A stretch of 64,000 nt of DNA from Phyto melanocephala (GCA_941918925.1 OW799233.1:87550055-87614054), one strand, 5' to 3'; positions 35,700 to 47,346 are shown, counted from the first letter of the stretch. Translations and numbers: made by a program. Notes: generated by a model from the letters alone, not told the origin.

Positions 35700-37030
35700 G
35701 AAATGACGGAATCGTATGTATATAAAGATTTAACAGCTGAGTAACGAAAATATTTGGTTTTACTGATTCAATTTGGCGAATAGTTGATAAGGATGATATA
35801 GCAGTATTTTTATCCCTTGATTTATCTAAAGCATTTGACAATGTTGGCCATGCAGTTTTAATTCGCAAACTTTGCACTTATTTCGGTGTTTCATTATATG
35901 CCTGCAGGTTAATTTATTCCTACCTATCTAATCGTTTCCTATTTATGCTTTACTTAAATGATTTTTTTACTTTACTATTTACATGGTATCGAATGTGAAG
36001 CTTTTGTCTTTACAGATGACATTCAACTTTTGTTTTCGGGTCATCTTCAGCTCATAGACGTTTTTGAATATACGGTAAATACCCTATTGTCAAATATTTC
36101 TCGGTAGATGAAAAATAGTAACTTTCGCATAAACTCTGCTAAGACTAAAGCAATGCTTTTCTCAACCTAATAATTCTAGGGTTAACTTGTCCATCGTTAT
36201 TAATGGTGAAAACATTGAATTTGTTGAACGTATGGAATGCCTTGGTGTGGTTCTGGATAATCGCCTTGAATTCGAATGCCATATTAGTACTTTAAGTTAA
36301 AAAATTAATTTTACTTTGAGTAGGTTATTTTCCTTGAATTGCTATATCCCACTGTTCATCAGGAAATGTGTGGCTCATTCAGTATTGATGTCTAACTTAC
36401 TATATTGTATTGAAGTTTATTCCGGTTGCAATGTTGATAATTTTAATAGGAGCGTTTTATTGTTTAATAGAATTATACGCTTTCTTTAAAAATTTAAGCT
36501 TCATGACCATGTGTCGAGGTACATTATTTATTTTTTGACTTGTAGCTTTAATCATTTTGATCGTATACGTTGGCTAGTTTTTTTTACAAAGTAATTCCTA
36601 CTAGTCGTGCAGAGTATGTTCGTAAGCATTTTGTATTTTTGCAGACATACAGAAACCCACAGCTTCTGTATCCAGTTAGAAATCATGTTTTACATGAAAG
36701 ATCTTTTCAAGTACGTGTTATTAAATGTTGGAACTCTTTACCACGATCTCTTAGAGACTTTCACCTTAGAATATGCATCCGTCTATAACACTTAATTGCA
36801 AATAGGTTTTTCTTTCCAAATTATAATAGTTCTATATATTTTATTGCGCAATGTACGTATGTATTTTAGTTTTGTTTATTTTAATTCATATATCCATTAT
36901 TGTTAATTATTTATATCTTTGAGTTGTTGATTACACATGTATAAGTATATGCAGATTATAGTTGCTAGTCTATCATTTGTATACGGCCTTATAGACTCAA
37001 TTGATTATTTTGTTACTAATAAATAAAAAA
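35700..37030 (+). mobile_element. Non-LTR retrotransposon (CR1/Jockey-like), 3' part
   Basis: 5'-truncated retroposon: reverse-transcriptase remnant (35749-36786), an AT-rich 3' untranslated tail of about 240 bp and an end rich in TAATAAATAAAAAA at about 37017-37031. There is no RNase H after the RT. Target duplication not recognisable. Confidence 0.7.
35749..36786 (+). pseudogene. Reverse transcriptase fragment, non-LTR, CR1/Jockey-like
   Basis: Recognisable pieces in order: AVFLSLDLSKAFDNVGHAVL (about 35790-35850, RT block with the first catalytic D); YSYLSNRF; YLNDFF; EAFVFTDDIQLLFSG (about 35997-36040, the YADD/FADD box changed to FTDD); NSAKTKAMLF; MECLGVVLDNRLEFECHI (about 36234-36286); RIRWLVFF; and VRNHVLHERSFQVRVIKCWN followed by SLPRSLRD (about 36680-36760). 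The segment between YLSNRF and YLNDFF is collapsed, removing the GVPQGS-type motif. Stops and frameshifts are scattered. Two overlapping frames at the 3' end (36570-36795) are the same C-terminus in two registers. A minus-strand frame at 35686-35877 is its shadow. Confidence 0.85.
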
Positions 37031-37035
37031 TAGAA

Positions 37036-37118
37036 CAGAGACTCTGGCGGGGATCAAACCTGCAACTACTAGACAACCAGAGAAGTACACTACTGACTAG
37101 TCCACCGAAGCACTCTTG
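37036..37118 (-). mobile_element. tRNA-derived SINE, copy 2
   Basis: On the minus strand: TGGACTAGTCAG in the A-box position (about 37102-37091), then GCAGGTTTGATCCCCGCC with a B box GGTTTGATCC, then AGAGTCTCTG. It corresponds box for box with the SINE at 22500-22702. It directly abuts the 3' end of the opposite-strand LINE. Confidence 0.6.
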
Positions 37119-37920
37119 ATTATAGAATTTTAATTAATAACTGTTGAAGAAAATATATGTATGTTCCCGTCATTCCTATAAGGAGCATAGGGCTCCTTTT
37201 TTTTTTTCTTGAAGAAAAACTGGCACTTAATTAGTACGCAATTTTGACTAAATTTCATTCTCGAATTTATAATTTATTTCAACAAGGAACAATTACAAAC
37301 AAATATTAAAACGCTGGTCGAAAATATGAAAATGTGGAAAAATTTATCGAAATATTAAGAATATCTAGAATGAAGTCTTCCAGTAATGGCTTCTCCAAAT
37401 AAGAACTTTAAATATGTTTTACACATACTTCCTATGGATTTGTTATTCTCAATTACATGCTTAAGATCAATTATTTAGTATGTATATTTAATGTGATAGA
37501 AATGCTACATGGGAAAAATATTAAGCAGGTACAGCAAATGTTGCTCAATAATAAAGGTTAGTAGTAAATAAGCTATAAAATGCAGATAACATTTGTTGTA
37601 ATATAACATATTTTCCCAATTCACAACCTATCGTAGTAGTTGTATGTTGTAAGAAATTCACTTTATCATATCAGAAAAGAAAACAATAATAGGATTAATT
37701 TTTCCAGCTCTGATGTATTTATACAACGTTATATAAACTTAAGTAAAATTGTTTAATGTGTTGTACAAAATATTAGTAGACAAATTATCAACAAAATATG
37801 TACAACGACGTAGGACTGCTACGATAGGTATGAATTGGGCAATCATGTATTTGATTTTTTTTTTGTGATTCCTTTTGCTCTTATTTTACCTTTATTTTAT
37901 AAAATTTTTAATTGATTTTT
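37119..37920. other. AT-rich DNA, no gene seen
   Basis: No supported feature. Confidence 0.6.
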
Positions 37921-38098
37921 CAAGCTCGAGGTCTTTATAAATATTTGTTGATTTATTTATTATTCAATATTTCGCTACTCCTTTGTGTAGCATCTTATGG
38001 AAAGAAATTGTGTGTTTTTACAAAATTTTATATAATTTTCTAACATAAAATATTGAATAGTAAATAAATCAACAAATATTTATAAAGACCTCGAGCTT
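37921..38098. repeat. Long inverted repeat, 51-bp arms
   Basis: The left arm 37921-37972 begins CAAGCTCGAGGTCTTTATAA. The right arm 38048-38098 is its reverse complement with a single mismatch over 51 bases; the loop is about 75 bases. It has no coding content. It could be a foldback element or the stem of a hairpin transcript. Confidence 0.9.
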
Positions 38099-38425
38099 TA
38101 AAAAACAAAAAAAAAAATTTTTTTTCTGATTGTAAAAAATTTTAAAAATGTTTTTTAAGAAAAAAAATATTTTTTATTATTCGCCTTTTCTATTGGTAAA
38201 TTTGTAATATATGATTTTTTATTAAGCGATTTTTATAAAAAAAATAAATTATCTTAAGCTAGTAATTAATTATTTGTAAAGAAAGTTTGAAAAATTATAC
38301 AACAGAGGATGGTACAACCATAATCCATGATTTTAATTGTGAGTCACACCTCAACGTCAAGTATTTTGTCCAACTTAATTTGACTTTCTTTGTTTCAGTG
38401 TTTTACTAATTCAACCATAGAGAGG
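38099..38425. other. AT-rich DNA, no gene seen
   Basis: Poly-A/T-rich segment between the inverted repeat and the mariner fragment. Confidence 0.6.
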
Positions 38426-38670
38426 TACAGATTTGGACAGCGCGTTAAGATTGTTGGAAGCATTCAAATCAGCATAACCGACCAAATGTGTCAATAATTT
38501 GGAGAATTGTTTGCAAATTTCAGCAAACAGGGCCTGTAGGATATATTAAAAAACACCTGTGCATACTCGCCCATTTCGTTCAGCGGGAAACAATGCTGTT
38601 GTTTGCGATAGTGTGGCAGAAGAGCCGTCATTTCGAGTCGTCGTAATGCCTAACAATTGAACCAGGCATG
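38426..38670 (+). pseudogene. Mariner-like transposase N-terminal fragment
   Basis: YRFGQRVKIVGS at 38426, then in another frame RPNVSIIWRIVCKFQQTGPV (38479-38538), then after a frame change TRPFRSAGNNAVVCDSVAEE followed by PSFRVVV (about 38566-38646). This is the order of the helix-turn-helix DNA-binding part of Tc1/mariner-group transposases ('YT..QRV.IV', 'N.STI.RIV.KF..TGSV', 'R.GRPRSART.ENIAAV..SV.E.P'). The segment between the first two pieces is shortened and no catalytic domain follows, because the hAT terminus lies only 68 bp downstream. No mariner termini are seen. Confidence 0.65.
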
Positions 38671-39639
38671 GCATCAAGAAACCTAAAACTGTATCAAATA
38701 ACTTTAAATATTTAATTTTTTTTAAATTGATTGTATTCAGGGTTGCCATCCGTCCTCTTTTCCCCGGACACCGTCCTCTTTTTTACGGCATCTGGGGCTG
38801 TCCTACTTCTTTTTTAGTAAATATCCGAGGTTGTCCGGCTTTTTGCCTCTTCTCTGAAGTTTTTTTCTTACATTTAAACTTTAAATCACAGGTCACAAAA
38901 TGTATACAAAAAAGATTAGGTGCTCGTACAATTAGTTTTGAAAAAGTACAATTTTAAAACTTTTCTTTGTACAAAATTAGTTTTATTATCCCTAATTGTC
39001 GCTATTTATCAATGTGGCCTATTTTAACTTGTCTTTTATTTTAAAAAAAGATCGGCAAAGGGGTCTACTTGTCAGCTGTGTGTTTTCAATAAAGTTTGTT
39101 TTCAAAATATAGAAAAAAGTCTTGAACAAAAAATATAGTAAGGGTATATAAATTTGACTAGCATTTAACCCGCTACTTCGTTGGCGCAGTTCTTACTATT
39201 TATTAAATACTCAAGTTCTATTTATAATAATTAAATATTTTTGGTTCAATTTATGAAAATTTGTATCTCTGGTTCCATTTACTTATAAAAATAAAAAGAA
39301 GAGTAAGGATATATTGGGCATATACATATTTCCTAACTAAAAGCAAATTCAATTCTACTGAGTTAAAAAATTAAGATTCATATTTTGCAAAAATTACCCT
39401 AAAAATAATAAATGTAAAATTTTTTGCTTCACAAAAACTTCCACTTGGTTTATTATTACCTTTATTCAGAATTCTATGTATACAAGATATATAAAAAAAG
39501 AAAAAGTAATTTTGGTCGTCCATAATATTAGGATGTAGACCTCGGATCAAAAAACACTAATTTTAAGAATCTATGTTTACAAACGAAAAAATTCAAAGAG
39601 TACAATAAAAATGCGAAAAGGCTTTTCTCCAATATAATT

Positions 39640-42360
39640 TTAATTTTCAAATTGAATCAACAATCATTTCTTTCACTATTTTAGCTTTATAAACGTAGGA
39701 AATACAAAAATTCCCATTAAAATTCAGAAGAGTACCTTTTTGATCGCCCATAAAATATTTAGCCTTACCTTGTATCACTAATTTCGAAATTCTTGCTTCG
39801 CAAACGTTGCGAATACAAAAAGTACCATACAAATTCAAAAAAGTACCTTTTAGGTCGCCCATAACCTTTTTAGTCTCACCTGGAATCAATAGTCCTTGAT
39901 TGTACAATCCTACCTTCATAAACGTAGCAAATACAAAAAGTACCATAAAAATTCAAAGAAGTACCTCTTTGGTCGACCATAACATTTTCAGTCTTACCTT
40001 GTATCAATTGTCACTAATTTCAAATCGCAAACGTTGAAAATACAAAAAGTACCATAAAAATTTAAAAAAGTACCTTTTTGGTCGCCCATAACATTTTTAG
40101 TCTCAGCTGGAATCAATAGTCCTTGATTGTACAATCCTACCTTCATAAACATAGCAAATACAAAAAGTACCATAAAAATTCAAAGAAGTACCTCTTTGGT
40201 CGACCATAACATTTTCAGTCTTACCTTGTATCAATTGTCACTAATTTCAAAATTCTAGCATCGCAAACGTTGAAAATACAAAAAGTATCATAAAAATTCA
40301 AAAAAGTACCTTTTTGGTCGCCCATAACATTTTTAGTCTCATCTGGAATTAATAGTCCTCAATTGTACAATCATACCTTCATAAACGTAGAAAATACCAA
40401 GAGTACCAAAAAAATTCAAAAAAGTACCTTTTTGGTCGACCATAACATTTTCGGTCTTACCTTATCAATAGCCACTAATTTTAAAATTCTAGCATCGCAA
40501 AAGTTGAAAATACAAAAAGTGTAATAAAAATTAAAAAAAGTACCTTTTTCGTCGCCCATAACATTTTTTGTCTCACCTAGAATAAGTAGTCCTTGATTGT
40601 ATAATCCTATCTTTATAAACGTTGAAAATACAAAAAGTACCATAAAAGTTCAAAAAAGTACCTTTTTGGTCGCCCATAACATTTTTAGTCTTACCTTGTA
40701 TCAATTGTCACTAATTTCAAAATTATAGCTTCGCACAGGTTGAAAATACAAAAAGTACCATACAAATTCAAAAAAGTACCTTTTTCATCGCCTATAACGT
40801 TTTTTGTCTCATCTAGAATCAATAGTCCTTGATTGTATAATCCTATCTTTATAAACGTAGAAAATACAAAAAGTACCATAAAAGTTCAAAAAAGTACCTT
40901 TTTGGTCGCCCATAACATTTTTAGTCTTACCTTGTATTAATTGCCACTAATTTTAAAATTCTAGCTTCGCAAACGTTGAAAATACAAAAAGTACCATAAA
41001 AATTAAAAAAAGTACCTTCTTCATCGCCTATAACATTTTTTGTCTCACCTAGAATCAATAGTCCTTGATTGTATAATCCTATCTTTATAAACGTTGAAAA
41101 TACAAAAAGTACCATAAAAGTTCAAAAAAGTACCTTTTTGGTCGCCCATAACATTTTCGGTCTTACCTTATCAATAGCCACTAATTTTAAAATTCTAGCA
41201 TCGCAAAAGTTGAAAATACAAAAAGTGTAATAAAAATTAAAAAAAGTACCTTTTTCGTCGCCCATAACATTTTTTGTCTCACCTAGAATAAGTAGTCCTT
41301 GATTGTATAATCCTATCTTTATAAACGTTGAAAATACAAAAAGTACCATAAAAGTTCAAAAAAGTACCTTTTTGGTCGCCCATAACATTTTTAGTCTTAC
41401 CTTGTATCAATTGTCACTAATTTCAAAATTATAGCTTCGCACAGGTTGAAAATACAAAAAGTACCATACAAATTCAAAAAAGTACCTTTTTCATCGCCTA
41501 TAACGTTTTTTGTCTCATCTAGAATCAATAGTCCTTGATTGTATAATCCTATCTTTATAAACGTAGAAAATACAAAAAGTACCATAAAAGTTCAAAAAAG
41601 TACCTTTTTGGTCGCCCATAACATTTTTAGTCTTACCTTGTATTAATTGCCACTAATTTTAAAATTCTAGCTTCGCAAACGTTGAAAATACAAAAAGTAC
41701 CATAAAAATTAAAAAAAGTACCTTCTTCATCGCCTATAACATTTTTTGTCTCACCTAGAATCAATAGTCCTTGATTGTATAATCCTATCTTTATAAACGT
41801 TGAAAATACAAAAAGTACCATAAAAGTTCAAAAAAGTACCTTTTTGGTCGCCCATAACATTTTTAGTCTTACCTTGTACCAATTGCCACTAATTTCAAAA
41901 TTTTAGCTTCACAAACGTTGAAAATACAAAAAGTACTATACAAATTCAATTGAAAATACAAAAAGTACCATAAAAATTCAAAAAAGTACCTTCTTCATCG
42001 CCCATAACATTTTTGGTCTCACCTGAAATCAATAGTCCTCGATTGTACAATCCTACCTTCATAAACGTAGAAAATACAAAAAGTATCATAAAAATTCAAA
42101 AAGTACCTTTTTGGTCGCCCATAACATTTTCGATCTTACCTTGTATCAATAGCAACTAATTTTAAAATTCTAGCTTCGCAAACGTAGAATATATAAAAAG
42201 TATCATAAAAATTCAAAAGAGTACCTTTTTGGTCACCCATAACATTTTTAGTCTTACCTGGAATCAGTAGTCCTTTATTTTACAATTCTACCTTTATATA
42301 CGTAGAAAATACAAAAAGTACCATAGAAAAGCAAAAAAGTACATTTTTGGTCTAAGTTCC
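39640..42360. repeat. Tandem array, 118-bp monomer and 236-bp dimer
   Basis: Two alternating monomer types of 118 bp share AAATACAAAAAGTACCATA and a 'CAAAAAAGTACCTTTTT' core. One continues GGTCGCCCATAACATTTTTAG, the other CATCGCCTATAACGTTTTTTG. Core starts at 40661, 40779 and 40897 give 118 bp twice. Roughly 2.7 kb in all, with more diverged units at both edges. The minus-strand 62-75 codon frames that recur here simply track the repeat: 236 is not a multiple of three and no frame is continuous across units. Confidence 0.93.
40416..41827. repeat. 706-bp higher-order repeat, two tandem copies
   Basis: The block beginning near 40416 reappears 706 bp later (near 41122) with almost no change, including the unusual CTTACCTTATCAATAGCCAC variant and the TAAGTAGTCC variant. 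Monomers within a block differ far more from each other than the two blocks do, so the 706-bp block duplicated recently, probably by unequal exchange. Confidence 0.88.
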
Positions 42361-43609
42361 AAATTCCAAGTTTAAAATGTTCAAATATCTATGTAACAAA
42401 ATATTTTAATAGACATGATTTAAAATCAGTAAATCTACTCTTTTTTGCATAAAAGTAATCATGTTCTAAAAAGTACCAGACCCTTCCTGATTTTTCCCTT
42501 TTCTACCCTGTTATGAATGTGTTCCAACTTTTACTAAATTACATAATTTTTTATGTCTAGTGAAATCCCAATTAAAAATTTTGTGAAAATTGGCCGTCTA
42601 ATTAGGAATTACATATATTTTCTGGGATTTTCCCCTTTTTGGTACCTTTTTTGTCCCCAGAGAAGTTTCCAAAAATTTCACCTAAATAGTTGTCCATATT
42701 CTATTAGGAAATAATAATTGTAAAATTTTGTCCCATTGAATAATATAAGAAAAGTTTATTTTAAAAAATGTACCAAAAAAGGGACGATTTTTACCCTTTA
42801 TACATATGAATTTGAAAAAAGTGCCGAATTCCTATTAATATTTTTTCGCGGATTACAAAATACAGTTTAAATTTTTTTCCTAGCTTTATGCGTTTGGAAG
42901 TTACATAGGGTACCAAAAAAGTACCAAATTATAGTTTTTACCCGTTTTTCCCCCTTAGGGGTTAAAAATTCCAAAAAAGGCCAGACACCTGTCAGCTTAT
43001 TTTTTGTGCAAATTACAATACTTTTTCAATTTAATTTGTATCATTTTTTAGCTATAAGATTACCGATTTCACCCGTTTTTAACCTTTTTTACCCCCTTAA
43101 AGTACGAATTTCCAAAAATCCCTTCTTAGTGGAGCTATACATTGAAAGAGGAACCGATTGCCCAAATTTCATGTCACTAGCTTTTTGCGTTTGGGATGTG
43201 CGATGATGAATCAGTCAGTCAGAGTCACGTTACTCTTTTATATATATATATATATATGGATTGCCTAGAGTTTTACAAATATTTGAAGAGATGCGATGGT
43301 AATATATTGGTTCAAATTGGAAGTGTTAAAAAATATATGTAAAAGTGTGAATGCAATGAATGAATGATTTTTGTTGTTTATTTTGGTTTTTTTGTTTTTA
43401 TTTTCAACCATTAAATCAGAATGATATGTTAAGTTTGTATTTTTGTAAATAAAGTTTTTTCGTAAAAATAAATTTTGTTTTGTATATTAAATGGCGTCGT
43501 AAATTTTATCAAATTTATTTTTTTTAAATGTGTCCTTGGGCAAATGTCCTACATTTTTTATGCTGGCGTCCTCTTTCTTTTAAATAGAAATGGCAACCCT
43601 AATTGTATT

Positions 43610-45454
43610 AAAACAATTTTTTTTAAATTTATATTATTTTTATTTATATTTATTAATAGTAGAAAAAAAGTACATAAAAATTAATTTGTACTATAGTAAA
43701 AAAAAAGGAATTCAGTTTTGATTATGTATAAACTATTTACATATAAAAAATTAAGGTGCCTGCTACGTATTATCTTTTAAATCGATATCGAGTTTAAAAT
43801 TACAATTTCGATAATATCTTGCAGTAAATCCTTTGCTTGGATTAAGCCGCAAAGCTGCAACACTTTGTAGTCTGTTTGGTTTTAATTATATTTTGTTAAG
43901 AAAAGGTTTTTTCAATATTTGCTGATTAAGGTGGAACTTATTCCTCTTAAAATTTTTGTTAGTTATGGAAACATGAATTAATTTGAATCATTTTTTATTT
44001 TAGAAACTGTTGCCCAGGAATCGCTTATATTCGAATCTTTGCAAGATTTTAATATTTCAACATCAACAACAATGATTAGTTCCAATATATAATTACTAAA
44101 CCAAGCGAAATTCCTTAATTGTACTAAATAAGCTATTGGTGTGCCATTGTACTTTTCAAGCTAAAATAGTACCAAAAAAAGGTATAATTGTACCAAATTT
44201 GCCACCTGTGTTTTGTTGTGCCAAAACAATGAAAGCATATTGCATGTGTGCAAATGTATGGAATTTCAATAAATATATGTATGGGAAAATTATTGAGCGA
44301 ATTAGTCTCTTAAAATATGAAAATATGCTCTAAAAATAAAATATATAAATTTGGGCCATTTGTCTTCAGTTGGCTCTTGCCGACTCAATTTGGTTTCAGC
44401 ATTAAGTTAAAGCTTGTATATGAGGAGTTCACTTAACCAAATTTTTTAAATTAAATATTAAAATTTTGATCAAACGTTTTTAGATTTGAGGCTTCAAAAT
44501 TACAAATGAACTGTCAGTGTGGGAAACTAAAAATTAAATATTCAGTTCAGATGTTTTGAAAAACATAAATGGGAAACAACCACGATAATTCCCTTCAAAA
44601 GTCTTAATTGAAAAGTAAGGTTAAGAAAACCAAAATCATGTAAATTCACATATGACCCATGACAAAAGTTATAAGGACGTCGTTCAAACATGAAACGACA
44701 TGAAATTAAAAAAAAATAAAATATTTTAACATATTTTTATATGTAAATAAAAATGTAAATAAAACACATTCGCTTTTTTAATTTAAAGTTTTTTTTACAG
44801 TTACAAACAGCAGAAACTCACAAAATTGGAGATGCCGTATTTCATTTCGTCATGTTCGTGGATTACAGATGGATTAGTGACCGTGTGTGTACCGTTAGTA
44901 AACGAATTTGAATGTATGTTGTCTCTGTGTAGTGAATATGAATAAGACACATACATAATCATATGAACATGAAGTGTTTTTGAACTTTAGAACTCGCATA
45001 CATATTTTATACAAATAAAATGGTATACAATTATGTATGCTTACAGACATGTTCAAAAAGAATACAAACTCCCATAACCGCAGCAAAAAACAAAGAAAAT
45101 ATGGATGAAGAAGAAAACCTGTAAACTCTCATAAAAATAGGCTGAATAATCTTTTAGCGGATGTGCGTTCAATTCATCGTGAGTGTGACTGTATATACAT
45201 ATGCATGTATATATTTGTGATTGTCCAAATGTCTTGAAGTACTAAATAAGTATGTAGTAAGTGGAGCATATTCGTTCGTTGGTTCAAACATTTGTAGGGA
45301 TAAAAGGGCAAACAGATTTGTCTAAAACTTTATTTACATTTGTAATACCTGAGTGTACGAGAGTAGACTGAAAAGTTCATTGCAATACAATGTTAGTTTT
45401 TAACCTTCCATTATTATGGATTGATGCTCTGTAAATAAAGATTTTTTATAGCTT
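43610..45454. other. AT-rich DNA, no gene seen
   Basis: A GTACCAAAAAAAGG/ATTGTACCAAA cluster near 44170-44200 resembles terminal motifs of other repeats but no partner end was found. No gene is supported. Confidence 0.55.
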
Positions 45455-45700
45455 CCACCTGTGGTAGGTATCAATGGCATATATAGCTTTGTCATTCCGT
45501 TTGTATTTTAAACAACATTTTGTAACTACTTTTGTAGCGCAAATCTGTATGTAGTATCAGTTTTGTTTGCAAATATATGAAAATAAATTTCTATTGAAAG
45601 CCAGCACAATCACCCTTTAACTTTTTGAGATATAAGCAAATAAGCACAACTGCTTTTTTTATCATAAAATTTAATATTTTAAGCCCTAGAACAATCTATA
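45455..45700 (+). mobile_element. HINE-like element, family 2, 5' part
   Basis: CCACCTGTGGTAGGTATC, GCTTTGTCATTCCGTTTGTA, AATCTGTATGTAGTATC, ATTGAAAGCCAGCACAATC and TTTTTGAGATATAAGCAAAT follow HINE order. The GTCY block is deleted and the 3' half is not recognisable. Confidence 0.6.
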
Positions 45701-46546
45701 GTCACGTTTGCTACCATTTATTGAAATGATATGCCTCTGGTGCTATTCATGAGCAAAGTTTGCAAATCAAACAATAAAAAAAAACAATTAAAAAAAAATA
45801 ACAAAATTTGGAACATAAATATTGATGAATAAAGAGCTTTTTAAAATGGTAACATAGCGAATTTTATAAAATCAAATTCTTAAAGAAGATTAAAAACAAA
45901 GAAAATTGATATAGAATTTTCTCTACGTTCATACTACTTTATTAAAAGCCTTTTGAAGTTTTCCCTCACAAGAGAAGGGAACGAGTAGGGTACATGCCGC
46001 TATTTTTGTTGTTCCACATTTTTTGCTGACGCTGTTGTTGTTGTTGTTTATGATTTTGTCTAAATATATTTTATATTTATTTCAATTGTTTGTACGTGCA
46101 ACTTTCTAAGTATTTGGCATTAGTTTGGTATCAAAGGATATGTTTATCGATTGTACTTGACATTTTTTTTATTTCTCCCATTTTTTTCTTGTGTTTTTTG
46201 ATATTGATGTTAACCCAGTGCTGATGGCATTTTACATGAAGAAAAGAAAATAAATATGTAAAATTTAAATTAGTTCTTTATGCCAACACTACAGCATTTA
46301 AATAAAATTTTTATTAAAAAGAAATTCTGTACAGAAATTTATTTTTTGAAAGTTTTGATAGCAGTGTATAAACTCGATGATCTATGTCTTTGTTTCTGTC
46401 TGGACTCAATAGCTTAAAAACTACTGAACGGATTTTAGTGAAATCAAGTAGCAAATAAAATGGTATTTAAATTGGTCCTAGAATATTGGTAATAAATTAA
46501 TGCATACACGTTTACGATAAAACGAGGAATATAAAAGTATTTACAC
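45701..46546. other. AT-rich DNA with a repeat-like patch
   Basis: 46380-46450 (TCTGTCTGGACTCAATAGC, AACTACTGAACGGATTTTAG) resembles internal sequence of widespread insect CTAG/TATA-ended repeats, as I remember them. A short (GTT)n tract is at 46033-46048. No gene. Confidence 0.45.
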
Positions 46547-46640
46547 AACGACAACACCAGCCGAGTAAAATGCATTTTTAAAACCAGCTGCGGATTTCGT
46601 CATCAGTTTTGAAAATGTATTCCACTCGGCTATTGTCGTC
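46547..46640. repeat. Small hairpin repeat, about 35-bp arms
   Basis: The left arm (ACGACAACACCAGCCGAGT...) and right arm (...ACTCGGCTATTGTCGT) are imperfect reverse complements around a loop of about 22 bases containing AGCTGCGGATTTCGTCATCA. A diverged single arm occurs at about 48408-48468 (GATGATGAAATTGTAG...CCACTCAGCTGAT). Confidence 0.65.
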
Positions 46641-46682
46641 AAAACATACTTTTCCAGATAATTCATTCATTACCACATAATA

Positions 46683-47346
46683 AACAAGTAACAGTGGTAT
46701 ATTCGGCCGTGCCGAATCTTATATACCCTTCACAACGTGTAGTCATGCAAAAACAATTGCTTGTATCACCATTCATCTCATATAAAATACGTACATACAT
46801 GTAAAAAAATAAAAAAAAATAAAAAAATTACAACAAAAAAAATATATATAAAATAAAAAAATAAAAAATAAACATAATTACAAAAAAAAAAAATACAAAA
46901 AAAAATTTAAAAAATTTTTAAAAAATAATAAAATATAAATAATATATTAAATAAAATAAAATAAAATTGTTTTGGCTCAGCTGGAGTATGTATGTAGGTT
47001 GTTGTTGTAATTGTGAAAAAAACGAGGTGGTCGTGGTTTTTTGCTCATATCTCAGAAAGTTATGGGGCGATTGTGCTGAAAATCAAAAGCGATTCATTCC
47101 TGGATATTTCCAAGAGATTGATACCATATAGAGATCTGAGGAACATATAGTTGCTTCTAAAAGTTGATTTCAACCAACACACGGACAGACGGACAGCCGG
47201 TCAGGACTTAATCGACTTCTCTATTTATGAGCTTTCAGAAAATATATACTTTATGGGGTCGGAAATGAAAATTGTAGAAATTACAAACGGAATGACAATG
47301 CTATATATGTACTATACCCTTGTGCACCACAGGTGAAGGGTATAAA
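46683..47346 (-). mobile_element. HINE-like element, family 1, complete
   Basis: On the plus strand it opens with the terminal AAACAAGTAACAGTG, hairpin TTCGGCCGTGCCGAA and TATACCCTTCACAACG. The A/T arm (46805-46970), GGCTCAGCTGG, CGGACAGACGGACAGCCGG (GTCY complement) and ACCACAGGTGAAGGGTATA close it at 47346. TATACCCTTCAC/GTGAAGGGTATA forms the subterminal inverted repeat. The internal frame at 47151-47336 is a shadow. Confidence 0.85.

Larger units (their letters stand above)
39157..43258 (+). mobile_element. CTAG-type repeat, family B, with large tandem array
   Basis: Starts ACTAGCATTTAACCCGCTAC. It ends with CAGTCAGTCAGAGTCACGTT and CTTTTATATATATA, analogous to the ACTAG...CACTTTTATATATATAG ends of family A. 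The 3' portion (42480-43200) has GGGACG, TTTTTACCC and 'ACCGATTTCACCCG' blocks that recur at 17040-17330 and 55105-55435. The middle is a 118-bp-based satellite-like array. It sits inside a hAT element. Short plus-strand frames near 43006-43206 are part of the repeat. Confidence 0.65.
38738..43601. mobile_element. Non-autonomous hAT-type element with nested insertion
   Basis: The left end CAGGGTTGCCAT (38738-38749) pairs with ATGGCAACCCTA at 43590-43601, and ATTGTATT is directly repeated on both sides (38730-38737, 43602-43609). The 8-bp duplication and CAGGG start indicate a hAT. GTCCTCTTTT-type motifs recur close to both ends. No transposase is recognisable. Removing the nested repeat at about 39157-43258 leaves roughly 760 bp, a plausible MITE size. 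The termini differ from the CAGTGATGG family at 13.0 and 58.8 kb, so this is a second hAT family. Confidence 0.85.

Noticed and set aside
40416..41821. Repeated minus-strand frames of 62-75 codons with near-identical protein sequence
   Set aside because: They repeat with the 236/706-bp DNA period, which is not frame-preserving, and have no start context or domain. They are shadows of the tandem array, not a gene family.
39640..42360. Possible CRISPR array
   Set aside because: Units are contiguous 118-bp tandem copies with no unique spacers, in a eukaryotic setting with no cas genes.
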